Assembly: GCF_037042905.1 (NCBI RefSeq)
Contig: NC_087252.1
Coordinates: 24,848,994 to 24,912,993, forward strand
Source of the DNA: Lytechinus pictus
Lineage: Eukaryota > Echinodermata > Echinoidea > Temnopleuroida > Toxopneustidae
DNA length: 64,000 nt
Reading direction: 5' to 3'
In this document: positions 20,135 to 42,365 of the stretch, in pieces
Layout: the number at the start of each line of letters is the position of its first letter
Position numbering within the stretch: position 1 is the stretch's first letter
Program-made: the position numbers and the translations under genes
The notes under the pieces: model-generated
What the model saw: only the letters and a program-made list of their open reading frames with translations
Database searches by the model: none
What the model was told of the DNA's origin: nothing

Positions 20135-21287
20135 TTGCATCTATTTCACAATATGCAATAGTTATGTCCTTAACATGAAATCATAGAATTTTAAGCAGTA
20201 TTCTACCTAAACAAATTAACTTTCCGCTGTTATTGACGTGACTCTGGAATTTAAACTTTTTCCAATGGTTTAATCCTGCTGTGTATGATCTTTCCGAGGT
20301 AACTCACTTTTTGGTAAACTTCATTTTGCGTGCTGAAAATAATAATAAAAAAGACATTAAATAGTCATCATCCCAACCTTTCCTCCTATCACACAATAAT
20401 ATTAAAGTATGAATCATACGATGTTACCATGGCTGCAGTCACATTGATAAAACAGGACCCAGACCGACAAAAGCTATAACGTTATTGCCATTGACTTATC
20501 ATCGGTCGCTCTGTCCGTGTATCAATGGTGTGACTGTAACACATCCCTTGCTTGTTATAAACCAACCCATCAATTCTCACGCGTCGTTGATTCCTTTCAT
20601 GAAGCAAAAAGATTAATATCTATAGAGAGAAGGTTTATGAATTTCAACTTATTGCCTGGGTCATGCAGTTTGTATGCAGTTGCATGGTTACTTTTGAAGC
20701 TCCTTGGTTACGAGTAGAGTTGTTTATTCTCTCACACGAGGTCCCAGTGGCGCTTTGAGCCAGAAATTTGGAGGGGGCTAGACTACATGGCATATCTGGC
20801 GAAATTTCTTACAAGCTACGGGCGAACGAAGCGCGCGATCATTTTTTTACCTTTAAATATAAAGATCTAATTTCGTAAAAGATTTTGACATTATATTCAG
20901 AAAATGATATGTTTATTTCCTTTTGCTTTCCTATATCTTTATCTCTCTCTCTCTTTTTTCTTAGTCTTGAAAATATGTACGCCAGTGCGAGGTCATGTAA
21001 CAAAGTTTCAGTCTGATCAGTGTTCATTATTATATGCCTAATACTATATGATCTCTGGTGGGGTTGGGGGCTTTCAATACAAGCCAGACCCGAAACAAAT
21101 AATCATCCTTCAATTTCAGAATACCCCCAAATACTTGTATTTTGCCATGTTCTCTCTTACCTGAGTAATGTCCAAATATTTGAATTTCATGAGAGGGATG
21201 AGAGGTAGGCCCTTCTATCCTGATTTTTTTTTTTCATTTTGAAAGTTGAAACCCTTTTCACTGTACTCGTGGACATAGCCTGGTCAT

Positions 21288-22154
<867 letters not shown>

Positions 22155-22733
22155 CTGGTCATGAATATTGACAATTAGATATCAAGACTACCGTCAATGT
22201 TACATGCTTTTGATCGAGAGGAGTTATTCTAATTTCACAATTTGTTCATGCTTCCAAAACAGGCTTTCGTTGTTTAAGTTTTAACCCCATAATAGCATAC
22301 ATGTATATACGTGTGTCCTTAGTATTTTCTAAGTATTTCCTCTTCTTCGTTGAAAGGTTGATTGCACCATTTAATTAAATCTACATTTTTAAAATTATAC
22401 TCCACAACATTGGCCTACAAAAATTATATTGCAAGTATCAAGCGAGCAAAAAGTTTACCTTTTTTTAAAATGAAAGTCTAATTTTGTAGCGTATTTTGTC
22501 ATTTTGTTTCATGTTTAATATTTTACCTTATATCCCCCCTTTTTCTCGGCTTACGTTTTTTTTTCTTGGGGGGGGGGGGGGGGGAGGTACACAAGCGCCG
22601 CAGTCTATAAGCCAGTGCCCTTCATAAATCTAGTATCACATGATATGTTCTCTTTTTTATATTCGTTTACTGATCATGAATTGGACAGTGTGGAAAATTA
22701 TTATTTAAAAAAAGTCACCCCGGCTTTTTCCCA

Positions 22734-22903
22734 CACTGTATGTAAAAAATTATGTGCCAATTTAGCACTTACAGTGCTTGTATAGTGACTGCACTACGAG
22801 TGCTGATATTCTAGTTTAAATTTGAACTAGAAAATCAGCACTCGTAGTGCAGTCACTATACAAGCACTGTAAGTGCTAAATTAGCACTTCATTTCTTACA
22901 GTG
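22734..22903. mobile_element. 170-bp palindromic MITE
   Basis: CACTGTA...TACAGTG ends with a long internal inverted repeat (TAGCACTTACAGTGCTTGTA and its complement) and dinucleotide CA on both sides. The spacer of copy 1 has the uninterrupted site (TCCCATTTTC near 6995). Confidence 0.85.
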
Positions 22904-23290
22904 CATTTTCTTCCGTTTGAATCAGTCCCTTTGTACGTAACTCAGATCTATTAAATTCATTGTTACATAACTAGTTCCATTTTCCGCCAAAAATTAGATC
23001 CAACACACACTCACACATAAGCATTATCCAACTGACATATGTGACAGTCATTAACACACACACACTACCCACCCACAAAAGCAAACACGCTCTCTCACAC
23101 ACTGTCTCTTCGGCCTACACACGTCCCACCCACATATCGTCCCACCCTTACACACCTTAACATCAATCTGGATCCACAACAACACACACCCCCAAACTAT
23201 ATAACTTCCTCTCCCACATCTTCCCACCCACTTTCTCATCCTATCAAACCATGAAATCTTCACACTCTTTCGAATTATGCTGGAATTTCA

Positions 23291-24107
23291 TTGTTTAACT
23301 TAAGTTAAAATCAGTCAATCTCCCCCGTCTCTTAATAATTAACCACCGACGTACACCTCACACCACACACACTGTCATACACACACATCTTTACTTCTAT
23401 TTTCACGCTCTCTCTGTCCTCTTTCATTCCCGAGCACACAGATAAAATTACACATTATTTAGCATTCATTTCAGACACACATATCGAGGCTCCCCCCACC
23501 TCTGTCTCTATCTCACTCGCTCGCTCTCTCTCCCTCTCTACACATGTATATTTATCTTTTTATCTCCATCCCACTCTTTACATTAAAAAGGTAATTGAAC
23601 TTGCAAATCATGTGATCAGGTTGAAATAAAATTATTTTATTGCATTTGATACCTGGAAAATTCATATAAATTCTTTTATTCAGCCCTTCTGGATCTTATT
23701 TAACTCAACCCTTCTCATATTTTTTAAACTTACTTACGCAATATACTTTACTGACTTTTTTTCTTTTTTGAGGGGGGGGGGGGGGATAAATTTGGGCTCA
23801 CATTTAATTGTTTGTAAAGCGATAGGGAAGGCCACTGCTTTACTGAATCACTGACATAAGAAATATTGATTTTGATTATTGAGTTTGCAAACAATTCTGT
23901 ATTAAAGTATCTGTAATGTAATTAAATTTCACCATAAACACGAAAAATTACCAAGTCGGAGTACTTTTGTTTGTAACGAGGTCTGTAAACAAACGCGAGC
24001 CGCAAATTGGAGTTGTACTAAATGAAGAAACAGGTTTTAACGATGTTGTGTTAAAAAAAACAAAAATATTAATCGAACTAAGAATAGATGATGAGATCTC
24101 TAGCTAT
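23291..24107 (-). other. 3' flank of tubulin copy 3
   Basis: Noncoding DNA closely matching 12331-13123: CT/CA-rich stretch, poly-G run, AATAAA at 23636-23641. No gene is seen. Confidence 0.6.
23636..23641 (-). terminator. Candidate poly(A) signal AATAAA, tubulin copy 3
   Basis: Minus-strand AATAAA about 467 nt after the copy 3 stop, at the position matching 12663-12668 after copy 2. Confidence 0.4.
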
Positions 24108-33682
<9,575 letters not shown>

Positions 33683-33975
33683 GATTGAAGATTTGTTGTT
33701 GAAGGTGATACAAGTACTTAAAAACGGTAGGTTGATTGCTCCGAGGACGTCTGATGCGTAGCGCGAGCAATTCCCAAATGTGACGGTTTATCATATCGGC
33801 CGTGTATTCATAATTCATATCTTGTTTACTGATATTCAGCAGTCAGTAACTGGTGAATCTAGGTTGCTAGCTAGTCACAAAGGGTGCATAACGTTTCCAT
33901 GGTAGCTATTATGATCTGCAATAATGGACGCTCATTGCCACTGACCAACAGATCGAGAGAATCATTTCAGGCGTA
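33683..33975 (-). promoter_or_regulatory. Conserved 5' UTR/promoter block of tubulin copy 3
   Basis: Diverged copy of the same block: the proximal A/T-rich leader differs, but the stretch from the AGACGTCCTCGGAGCAAT region to the CCATGGAAACGTTATGCACC region is kept. Conservation here, against divergence on both sides, argues that this segment is under constraint. Confidence 0.55.
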
Positions 33976-35320
33976 GAACCCTAATGTAGCATGCGGTGTA
34001 GGGATTGGTCTGGGTTTTATCACAGGGCATGCAAGGGGGGATGAATGGGAAGAAAAAAATGGGGGAACATTTTCTAGGGACTAGGCCTATTAGCTCTCCC
34101 CCTTGATCCACAACTACAGTCAATAAATTAATAATGGTTATGATGGGACTGGGGGCTGCAAATGTTTAATGTTTTGGAATGATGAAGAAGGAGTTGTATA
34201 TTGTGGTCGTACATTTGGAATGGCCACTTTAATGTTTTATTTTTGTCAAACGGAAGTTCACAATATATTTCTGATTAATCAATTTATTTATTTGTTTATT
34301 TATCTATTTTTTTATTTATTCATTTATTTATTTATTATAAAATAAAGTATCATTAAACAGGACAACATGCTTAGATTATTGATTGTTTTTTAACATTGTC
34401 CTGTTAAAATAAGATAGGAATAAGAACAATAGATACATAAAAGAGTACTTATAATATAGGTACGACAAATATCATGAATTCAGTTCAAGAAAATCAGAAA
34501 AATCACTGATACAAAATCGTTAAACATAATACAAAAAAATTCATGAGGCATCGGTGAAATGAGAAAAGTTATCATAGACAAAAAAATAAAACAGGGTGAC
34601 AGGGTGTATGCTTCAATTCTATCCTAATTTGGGCATGTGGCAGGAGAATCAATGGTTACTAGATCTAGAGCCCAGCCCTTCCCCCACTCTTTATTGGTCC
34701 TCAAGACTTTATTCTGTTTAAATGTTTAAGGTTGAGCCACGACAACTTCACAATTATGATCATCATTATGAAACACGATGTTCTGGCAGTCGACCATCAA
34801 TGCAATCGTGATTAATACAACACTCACTGGTAACCTATAATGACCAGCCCCCCCCCCCCCCCCCGCTGACATGCCCTACTTGGGGGCATGCTCCCTCCCC
34901 CTTGCACTGGTTATACGTGCGTGTTTTGAAGTGCTATGTTGCTAAGCGATGCATTGCCATGCGTCGCTGAATCCTTTCACAAATCATAATGGGTGACATT
35001 TCTAAAGAATATTAATTTCAAGTTATCTCTGGGACCAAAAGTTTATACGACATGCGTTAGATAGTTGCATGGTATTAAAAACACCAATGTTGCGAAATAT
35101 GACTAGACACAACAGTTGCACCCAACTTACCACTTATCTATTAATTTTTATAGTAGTTTTTAGAATGTATCAGTGGTTCACATGATATTGGAGTGGAGGG
35201 CATATCATCTACAGATGCGGGACATAACATTTTGATTTTAGACTCTGTTCCCGGCATTACTGGCGTATGGATTCATTCATCGCAGCCATGCCTTATTTTG
35301 GCGCAAATCGAACTTTACAT
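33976..35320. other. Spacer upstream of tubulin copy 3
   Basis: Weak, patchy similarity to the spacers of copies 1 and 2 (for example near 34970-35070) shows this is the old array spacer. ATTT repeats (34280-34340) and a poly-C run (34850) are present. No gene is seen. Similarity to the array fades by about 35.3 kb. Confidence 0.5.
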
Positions 35321-35325
35321 CACAA

Positions 35326-35640
35326 ATAATTCATAGCATTCATGGATCAGCACCACAATACAGTCTTTCATTTATCAATTACTACAGACCAAGTACGTCT
35401 TTATCCGCTCATCCACTTCTGGCTCCCTTGTTATTCCAAAAGTCTCTAAAAATGCATGCCCCACTTTGTGGAATAGCCTTCCTGAAGACATCAAAAATGT
35501 ACCTCTGTCAAGACTTTAGAAAATCTTCTCAAAACTATTTTATTTAACTAATAGCTCTTTGTTCGGCTTGAACACTCTACAGAGTGGCTTTGGCACTTTA
35601 TAAGTCATATTATTATTATTTATTTTTTAATCATTATTAT
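35326..35640 (+). mobile_element. LINE 3' fragment (L2/CR1-like)
   Basis: One frame reads ..YQLLQTKYVFIRSSTSGSLV.. followed by ACPTLWNSLPEDIKNVPLS, then a stop, then a tail running into ATT repeats. The pattern (APTLWNSLP..I and an ATT-rich tail) is that of L2/CR1-type 3' ends. About 65 bp at its start recurs inverted at 28181-28246. Confidence 0.7.
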
Positions 35641-35837
35641 TATTATTATTATCATTACTATTATAAAATACATCCTGATTATCCAAACGTTAACATGCAC
35701 GTACCACATAAATATGGTATGAAGTTATTAGGGAGAAAATACCTCTTTCAGGCAATATATAAGAATTATGTGTTCATGACACATTTTTTTTCTTTAAATT
35801 TGGGATCAGTGAGGTGTAATTTTTTATCACTCACACG

Positions 35838-36497
35838 CAGAGGCGTCGATCCTGGGGGGGGGGGGGGGGGCAGGGGAAGGTGGCGATCGCCCCACCAATG
35901 AAAATATTGGGGGGGGGCAAACATATCATTTTGCCCCCCCCCCCAATAATTCCGGATATGCATAAAAAAAAACAAGATTGTAATGTTCAGCAGGCGAGAT
36001 TGAGATACACAACTCGTTCTTTATTTAAAATCGTGCTCAAAATTTCCGCTTTTCAGATTGGAATATAAAAATTTTCAGCTCGCGCTTCGCGCTCGCATCA
36101 TTTTTGTAACAAAAACCCATACTTTTCATGATTAAATTGGTGAATGTAAATGTCCCGTTTTCAGTTCTAAGCCTCAAAAGAACTGCTTCAATTTGCAATC
36201 ATCTTTTCTTGGATATATAGCTTGTTTTTTATCAAAAACGTCCAGTAAACTGTCATTTTTTCAGATCGAAATATCAAAATTTTCAGCTCGCGCTTCGCGC
36301 TCGCATCTATTCTTCTTTTAGATACAAATCTTAATCATTGGTTCCAAAAATGCTTAGAATATCAAGTTTTCAGCTCAGAATATAAAGAAGTTTGAGCTCA
36401 CTCTCGGCACTCGTACTATCTGTGTAGTGAGAGCGCCTTTGGAACGTTAATGATTTTGCCCCCCCCCCCCAATCTGAAAAATGGATCGACGCCCCTG
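35838..36497 (-). mobile_element. Non-autonomous hAT-like element, 660 bp
   Basis: Same family as 21288-22154 in reverse orientation. Ends CAGAGGCGTCGATCC and GGATCGACGCCCCTG, with an exact 8-bp duplication CTCACACG at 35830-35837 and 36498-36505. It has the two CTCGCGCTTCGCGCTCGCAT motifs and lacks the microsatellite. Confidence 0.9.
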
Positions 36498-36601
36498 CTC
36501 ACACGGTATGCGATGTTGGGAAAGTTCCAACCAGCCGGCATCATATAGTGTTCATGGTGTGTTCACAGTCTTTCCACATGCATAGTAGAATATGTGAAGG
36601 C

Positions 36602-36842
36602 ACACTGCAAAAACTCCGGTGTTGATTTAACACCAGCCCGGAATCTATTTATGTCCACACCAGAGAAGTGTTTAACAATTTCGTATTGGTCTAACACCAG
36701 AAAGGTGTTTATACAACACCAATTAGCATTAAAGCAGCATCGGTTTGATTCCGAACTGGTGTTGTTTTAATACTTCTCTGGTGTGGACTTAAATAGATTC
36801 CGGGCTGGTGTTAAATCAACACCGGAGTTTTTAATTCACACC
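36602..36842. mobile_element. About 240-bp palindromic MITE
   Basis: AACTCCGGTGTTGATTTAAC near the left end and its complement near the right end, with inner arms carrying CACACCAGAGAAGTG and its complement. No coding potential. Confidence 0.75.
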
Positions 36843-36944
36843 GTTATAATGTTAAAATCCGTCCGTGTAAAGATAATTTTACACTATCTGTGGACACCTC
36901 TATAGTGTGAAAAATCACTGTGTGTTCATTTTATGGACTATATA

Positions 36945-37150
36945 AGGGCGTCGTGGTCTAGTGGTTTAATGACTCTCGTATTTCAATATGAGGGACATGG
37001 GTTCGATTCCATACTATGCATGGCGTATTTTCCTTCAGCAAGACCTTTTTCCACATTGTGATGCACTCAACACAGGCAGGCAAGGTGAATTATGCGAACA
37101 TGTGATTCACGCATATATTCTTTAAAACTGTTAAGCCGACACCGAACGCT
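36945..37150 (+). mobile_element. tRNA-derived SINE
   Basis: Head GGCGTCGTGGTCTAGTGG, B-box-like GGGTTCGATTCC, then the same body as at 27434 (ATTGTGATGCACTCAACAC). Acceptor stem absent. Confidence 0.7.
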
Positions 37151-38211
37151 ATAATGTTACACCAGGGAGTTTGGAGTTAGACCCTGGTTACACTAACATA
37201 ACCATATCTAACCCGCCCAACGTAATGTCATTGGTAATATATGGTAAAGGCTTTGGTGGAACTGTATCAGTTACGACACTGTGATTGTGTCATTGCTGAT
37301 GATGACAATCCTTCTTTTGCAAGTTGTGTTTGCTATAAATTAGAAGTACATAATATTTGTTCAGAATTATATCATGCTATCATTTTTTTTCTCTATGATT
37401 CATGCTCAAAACAGATTTTCAAAAATCTGTTTTGAGCATGAATCAAATTGACAAGCAAAAAAAAAAAAAAAGGTATTCAAGTCAGGGGGGCAATAAAGGT
37501 CTTCAAGCTCGTTAGGGGGGGGGGCAAAAAAGGTCTTTCAAGCTCGTCAGGGGGGCAGGGATACGTCCTTTGCATGGGTTGTGGCTCGTCAGGGGGGCAG
37601 ACTGCTCCCCTGCCCCCCCCCCCCCGTAGGTACGCTAGTGACCCTGACCTTCAGTTATTAAAACTGTGTGTTAATGAGGGCACCTGGGGCCCGTAACACA
37701 AAGCTACATGTACGCAATCATCATAGAACATGTTAACGTTTGATTGCATTGGCTACAATGTTCAATCAATCGTGAAAATCAAGCTTACGATTAATCGCCA
37801 ACCTTTGTGGTACTGGACCCTGATGTTACAGTGAATCTGAATTGAAAAGGCGCCCTCTTATACAACCTTCTCCAACAATATAAGATAGTAGTATGGGGGG
37901 GGGGGGGGGGCTTGGAGATCATGGACTCCGACATTTTTTTTACAACTAAGAAAAAAGGGAGAAGAAGGGGAAAATGAATGGAAAATGAATGAAATGTACT
38001 ATAGTTTTTAATAAAATCTAGGCCACAAAATTAGACTTGCTAGAAAGGTAAAAATTGTTACTCCCTCTTTTCGTTCTCTGGCAGCTTTAATGAATTTTGC
38101 CCCTACGTCGTGCAAATCAAATCCCGAAAGACGTGACCGGGGCTCGATCCTCGAACCTCTGCATTCATCATTGTAACTTCCCCACATAGGCTCACGCTGC
38201 AACGTCCATGG
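37151..38211. other. Noncoding stretch with poly-G runs
   Basis: Holds the 50-bp palindrome (37396-37445) and several TCAGGGGGGC/poly-G stretches (37480-37625) that look like decayed transposon ends. No gene is seen. Confidence 0.5.
37396..37445. repeat. 50-bp perfect palindrome
   Basis: Two 24-base arms (TGATTCATGCTCAAAACAGA...) are exact complements around a 2-base centre. It would form a hairpin or cruciform. Confidence 0.9.
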
Positions 38212-38485
38212 GTGCGTCGTGGCTTAGTGGTACTTTCAAACAGAAGATCATGGGTTGGACTCTCAATCATGGCGTGTTTTTCTTCGATCAGCAAGAAACC
38301 CATCCACATTGTGCTACACTCAACCCAGGTGAGGTGATCAATGGGTAACTGGCATGGTTAATTACTTCATTGTTTGAGCGCTGCTGAAGAAGCTATGTAC
38401 AGCTAAATAAGGTATATAGCTGCGTTGGCAATAGTTGCGATGTTCATCCTCTAGAAAGATCACTATACAAATATAGCTATAATCA
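38212..38485 (+). mobile_element. tRNA-derived SINE
   Basis: Degenerate head GTGCGTCGTGGCTTAGTGG, then the shared body with CACATTGTGCTACACTCAAC, and a tail with CACTATACAAATATAGCTAT. Longer than the copies at 27434 and 36945. Confidence 0.65.
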
Positions 38486-39552
38486 ATATAAGCTAATAAT
38501 ATTGAAATCCTAAATTAAGTAAGGGAACGGTAATACACGATCATGGTGAAAAATAGAGATCTCAATAAAAGCATCACTCGTAAAAGAAAAGTCCTTGATG
38601 ACATTTATAGGTTATAGTTCGTGAACGCTGAGGCATTCTTGGTTTTGCAACAAATATAGATACATGTACAAACATGATTATGAAACCTAAAGAATATTAA
38701 GTGTTGGGAGAACAGACTATGCACGAAAGGTGGCAAAAGCGAGACAGATATACGGAGAAGAGTAGAAAGAATAACCTTATATGATCATGATAATTAAAAT
38801 GATCAATGAGAGATCGAAAGTCCTTTATTGTTTTCGTATAACAAGGAGCGCCTTGAGCACCTAGCAAGGTGGATATGTGCGCAATATAAATACCCTATAT
38901 TATTATTATTATAATGAATGTGGTTTTTTTTGTCTGCCCCTTTGTAAAATCAACATGAAACAGTTGCTCTTCGGTATGCAAATGAACCTTCATCTTCGAT
39001 GCATAGTAGACAGTCTCTGACTATTGGGTCAAAAGATTTCAAGGAGTTTTATGATATGATATTTGTCATCCCATTGTTCCCATTTTCTCATTGTTGTGAA
39101 CGTTGATTCAAAAACCGGGAGCAAATATTGTTTCTGCGCCGTTCTCTCTGTTTTTCCGACTCCTTCTTCTGTTTCGTTCGAAGGCCATATTGGACAATCG
39201 GACCGACTGTACTTGGTGCCCTCTTTGTACCGGACCAGTGAAGCAGTGAATACGCCCACCGTGACCCAATTGTCCTCTGAAATCACGTAATTGTCGAATG
39301 GCGTTGGGCACAACACTTATCTCAGGCCTATACTCAGCAGGTCAGGGTATCCGAGAATAACCAAAGGCTTCGGATTGCATGCAGTAAGGGATATATTCAG
39401 GATCTTACTTTATCCCACGTTGTAACTGTATGTCATTACTGTGAATATACACATCAACAAGTGGGAGGATTTTCAGAGTAATTTCGATGTCGGATGGGCA
39501 TCTAAAACTGGATATCTATTAAGAAAGTCATCTGAAATCTGGGAGTCTGAAC
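38486..39552. other. Noncoding stretch before a candidate first exon
   Basis: Holds a SINE tail fragment (about 38840-38920, ending in ATT repeats). Open frames of 75-95 codons overlap on both strands at 39029-39316; none resembles a known protein. The last 150 bp could be 5' UTR or promoter of the candidate exon at 39553. Confidence 0.4.
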
Positions 39553-39564
39553 ATGGCGGATGAG
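39553..39564 (+). CDS. Candidate first coding exon, M-A-D-E then donor
   Basis: ATGGCGGATGAG followed at once by GTGAGT, a strong donor, with a good start context (AACATGGCGG). The donor is in phase 0, as is the acceptor of the exon at 62310. Joined, the N-terminus would read MADEEVKDVNPIIDG, plausible for the cytoplasmic end of a type II membrane protein. This link is an inference: the intron would be 22.7 kb and would contain the arylsulfatase gene. A chance match is possible. Confidence 0.35.
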
Positions 39565-41698
39565 GTGAGTCTGAAGTTTTATTTATTTCCATAAGCTAAG
39601 TTGATATTTCTTTCATGCATTATTTTTATCTTTCCCTCCCCCTCAATCCCCTCCGTCCCTCCCCCCTCTCTCTCTCTCTCTCTCTTGGTCAGTACGTCCA
39701 TCTAATTCTTCAAGTGCCCAGTACCCGTCTGAACAGGGGATAGAGCCTTTTCGTCAATTGCTCCTCGTCTTTAAAATTCTCTGCCAATCCATGAAACTTT
39801 GTGATATTGCAACAACATCGATCGATCGAGACCTCCGAATAAATAATAAAAAATGCCAGGTGGGTGGATATACACATTGGTGTTAAGCATGCTAATATAG
39901 GGAAGGAACAGATAATTAATCACATTATTCTTTTAATAAAATATATGATCTTTGTTTACAGCAGGACTTAAAAAAGACCACCAAGTCCCAACGAAATTAA
40001 AGAGAAGATATTAGAAAATGAACGTGAAGAGAAAATTTTAGCAGTAACGCGGGGTAAATTATCAAACCATATAAGGAAATGGGAACATTTCCTTACAACA
40101 CCTACAAGAGTATAAAGGCGACAGAGCTCACGAGATTATGTTCGTTCATTATGGTGTTTTTCTTGTTTCAAACGGGACGCGGGCATCGTATGCAAGGGCG
40201 TATGGAGTGTGTGAGTGTTTGAGGGTGTGAAGTGTGGGGGTTTGCGGAGGGAAGGGGGGGGGGTGGGTACGGAGGGGGCAGGTACAACGCATATACTTTT
40301 ATAAGTTTTTTTCTCTGATATTTGTTTGTTAAACTCATCTGGTAGTGGTACGATGCAGTGTCTTAGAATATTATTTCATGATGTGCATAATGTATACGAG
40401 TTTAAGAGATTATTTTGTTCGAATCATTATTTACAATTATTACTTTGTAAACTGCATTGTATATGAAATTTGATTTGAGAGAAAAACAAAACATCTTGAA
40501 AAAAAAAAGAATCTGAACTAAAGGCCCATCTTTTCCAGCGACTTTGGATAATGTGTGACATATTGGGGGTGGGGGGCGCCTTTGAATGTTTTTTTATTAT
40601 TTTTTTTAGATATGCTTTTTTTACAGATGAATGGCGCTATACAAATGCTGTTCATCATCGTCGTCATCATCATCATCATCACATCATCAACGACCCCATC
40701 ATATCATCATAGTCCCCATCATCATCATCATCGTCATCCATTTATCTGTCCCTCTTTCTCTCCTCTCTCCCTCTCTCCCACCCACCCCCATACACTCTCT
40801 TTTCTCTGGTCATTTGCCCCTTTTCACGCTTGTTCTTTTAAATCATAGGCGAGAGGCTTTATCTTTGACGAAACAAAAGATTATTACGATATGATTATTA
40901 TGAAAGAAATCTGGAAAAGTAGAGCTCGAAAGGTAATAATCGGAGGGATAAATAGTCTGAAACATTATTTTCTTATTCAAATTCCAGGGCACGAGTTTCT
41001 GATTTTTTTTTATCTAAAAATTGTTTAATTATGAATAAATATATGACTTTTCAAATTGCAAATCTGACAAAAACAACGTAATATAAACATTATTTAAGTA
41101 TAAACAAGAACAAATAATCAAAATGCAGGGGTAACATAATCAATTAAATGCGAGACATTTCGCAGCGTATTGCATTTCTTCCACTGTAGGCCCTACAAGA
41201 GATCTATAGTAATTGAATATGCATAGTCATTATCAAGAACCAAAGTGGGCGTATGATTTACTTGAAAAGAGGCATCGTTATATTGACCTGAACACTATGA
41301 ATACTCTCCTTTTCATCTGATTATTTTTAATGCTATTCATTACTCATTGTGTAAGTGACTTTGAGGTTATTTTCATAAAGACCTCAAGTTACCAAAATAT
41401 GTGAGTAAACAAAGCCGCCCTTTATATCCGCCTATCCATTTTTTAGCCTCTAACGCTTCCCCCTCTCTCCCTCTCTCACACACACACATATCCACACAAA
41501 TCCCCCTCTTTTATTTGTATCTGCTTTTTACGCTCTTAATCTCCCCCTCTCTTTCTCACACACACGTACATACCCACCCCCACCTACTCTCCCTCTCTCA
41601 CCATGCTCACACTCGATCAGCCCCTAGTCTGCTTTTCAAAAGGGTCTGAATGTGCAGCCTACTCAGCCCCTCCTCTCCCTCTCTTTTTCCTTCCCCTT

Positions 41699-41740
<42 letters not shown>

Positions 41741-42240
41741 AAGACATATACTAGTACTTCCCTATATCTTTTCACTTTTTTTGTATTCATTGAATTAGTT
41801 TGTTACTGTTCATGCATAACCGAATTCAAACGCTTTATTGCTATACGAGATTATTATGGTGGCCCTGAAGGGACATCTCAATGAAATTCCTTAAAATGAT
41901 ACTTTTATATCTAAAAAAAAAAGCTTACTTGACTGAGCCCCCAACCCTCTATGTATTTTAATAATAATTAATATTAAATGACTAAATGATTTGCAGGAAA
42001 ACAGAAATCAACCAACATGTATTATCATTGCATCCCATTTTACATCAAGCTTCAACATAACTTTACATAATTATTCACACATACACACACCCACCTTAAC
42101 ACCCATACACACATGCACATACCATGCATACGTAAACAAACATAATGTATACAAATCTGCATATGAACGTTTAACGTTTTGGCGAAACAGGATACAGAAA
42201 GAAAAGAACCTGCAAATCATATTGATACAAGAGAAGGGGA
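39565..42240. repeat. Low-complexity noncoding stretch
   Basis: ATC repeats at 40655-40740, CT/CA-rich tracts at 41455-41600, (TC)n and (TA)n at 41700-41740, poly-G at 40250. Frames here come from the repeats. No gene is supported. Confidence 0.7.
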
Positions 42241-42365
42241 AATTGAAAAGAACTAGTAAAAAGAAAAAAAAAAAGAAAATCATCAACATTCACACCAGGA
42301 TTCACACTCGCACCACACTAGACACATCCCACCTGTTCACGTTCAAATCTCTTTTCACTTTCAGT

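Noticed and set aside
39029-39316. 95-codon minus-strand frame overlapping a 75-codon plus-strand frame
   Set aside because: Composition is normal but no recognisable family, no splice support and both strands are open; left as unassigned.
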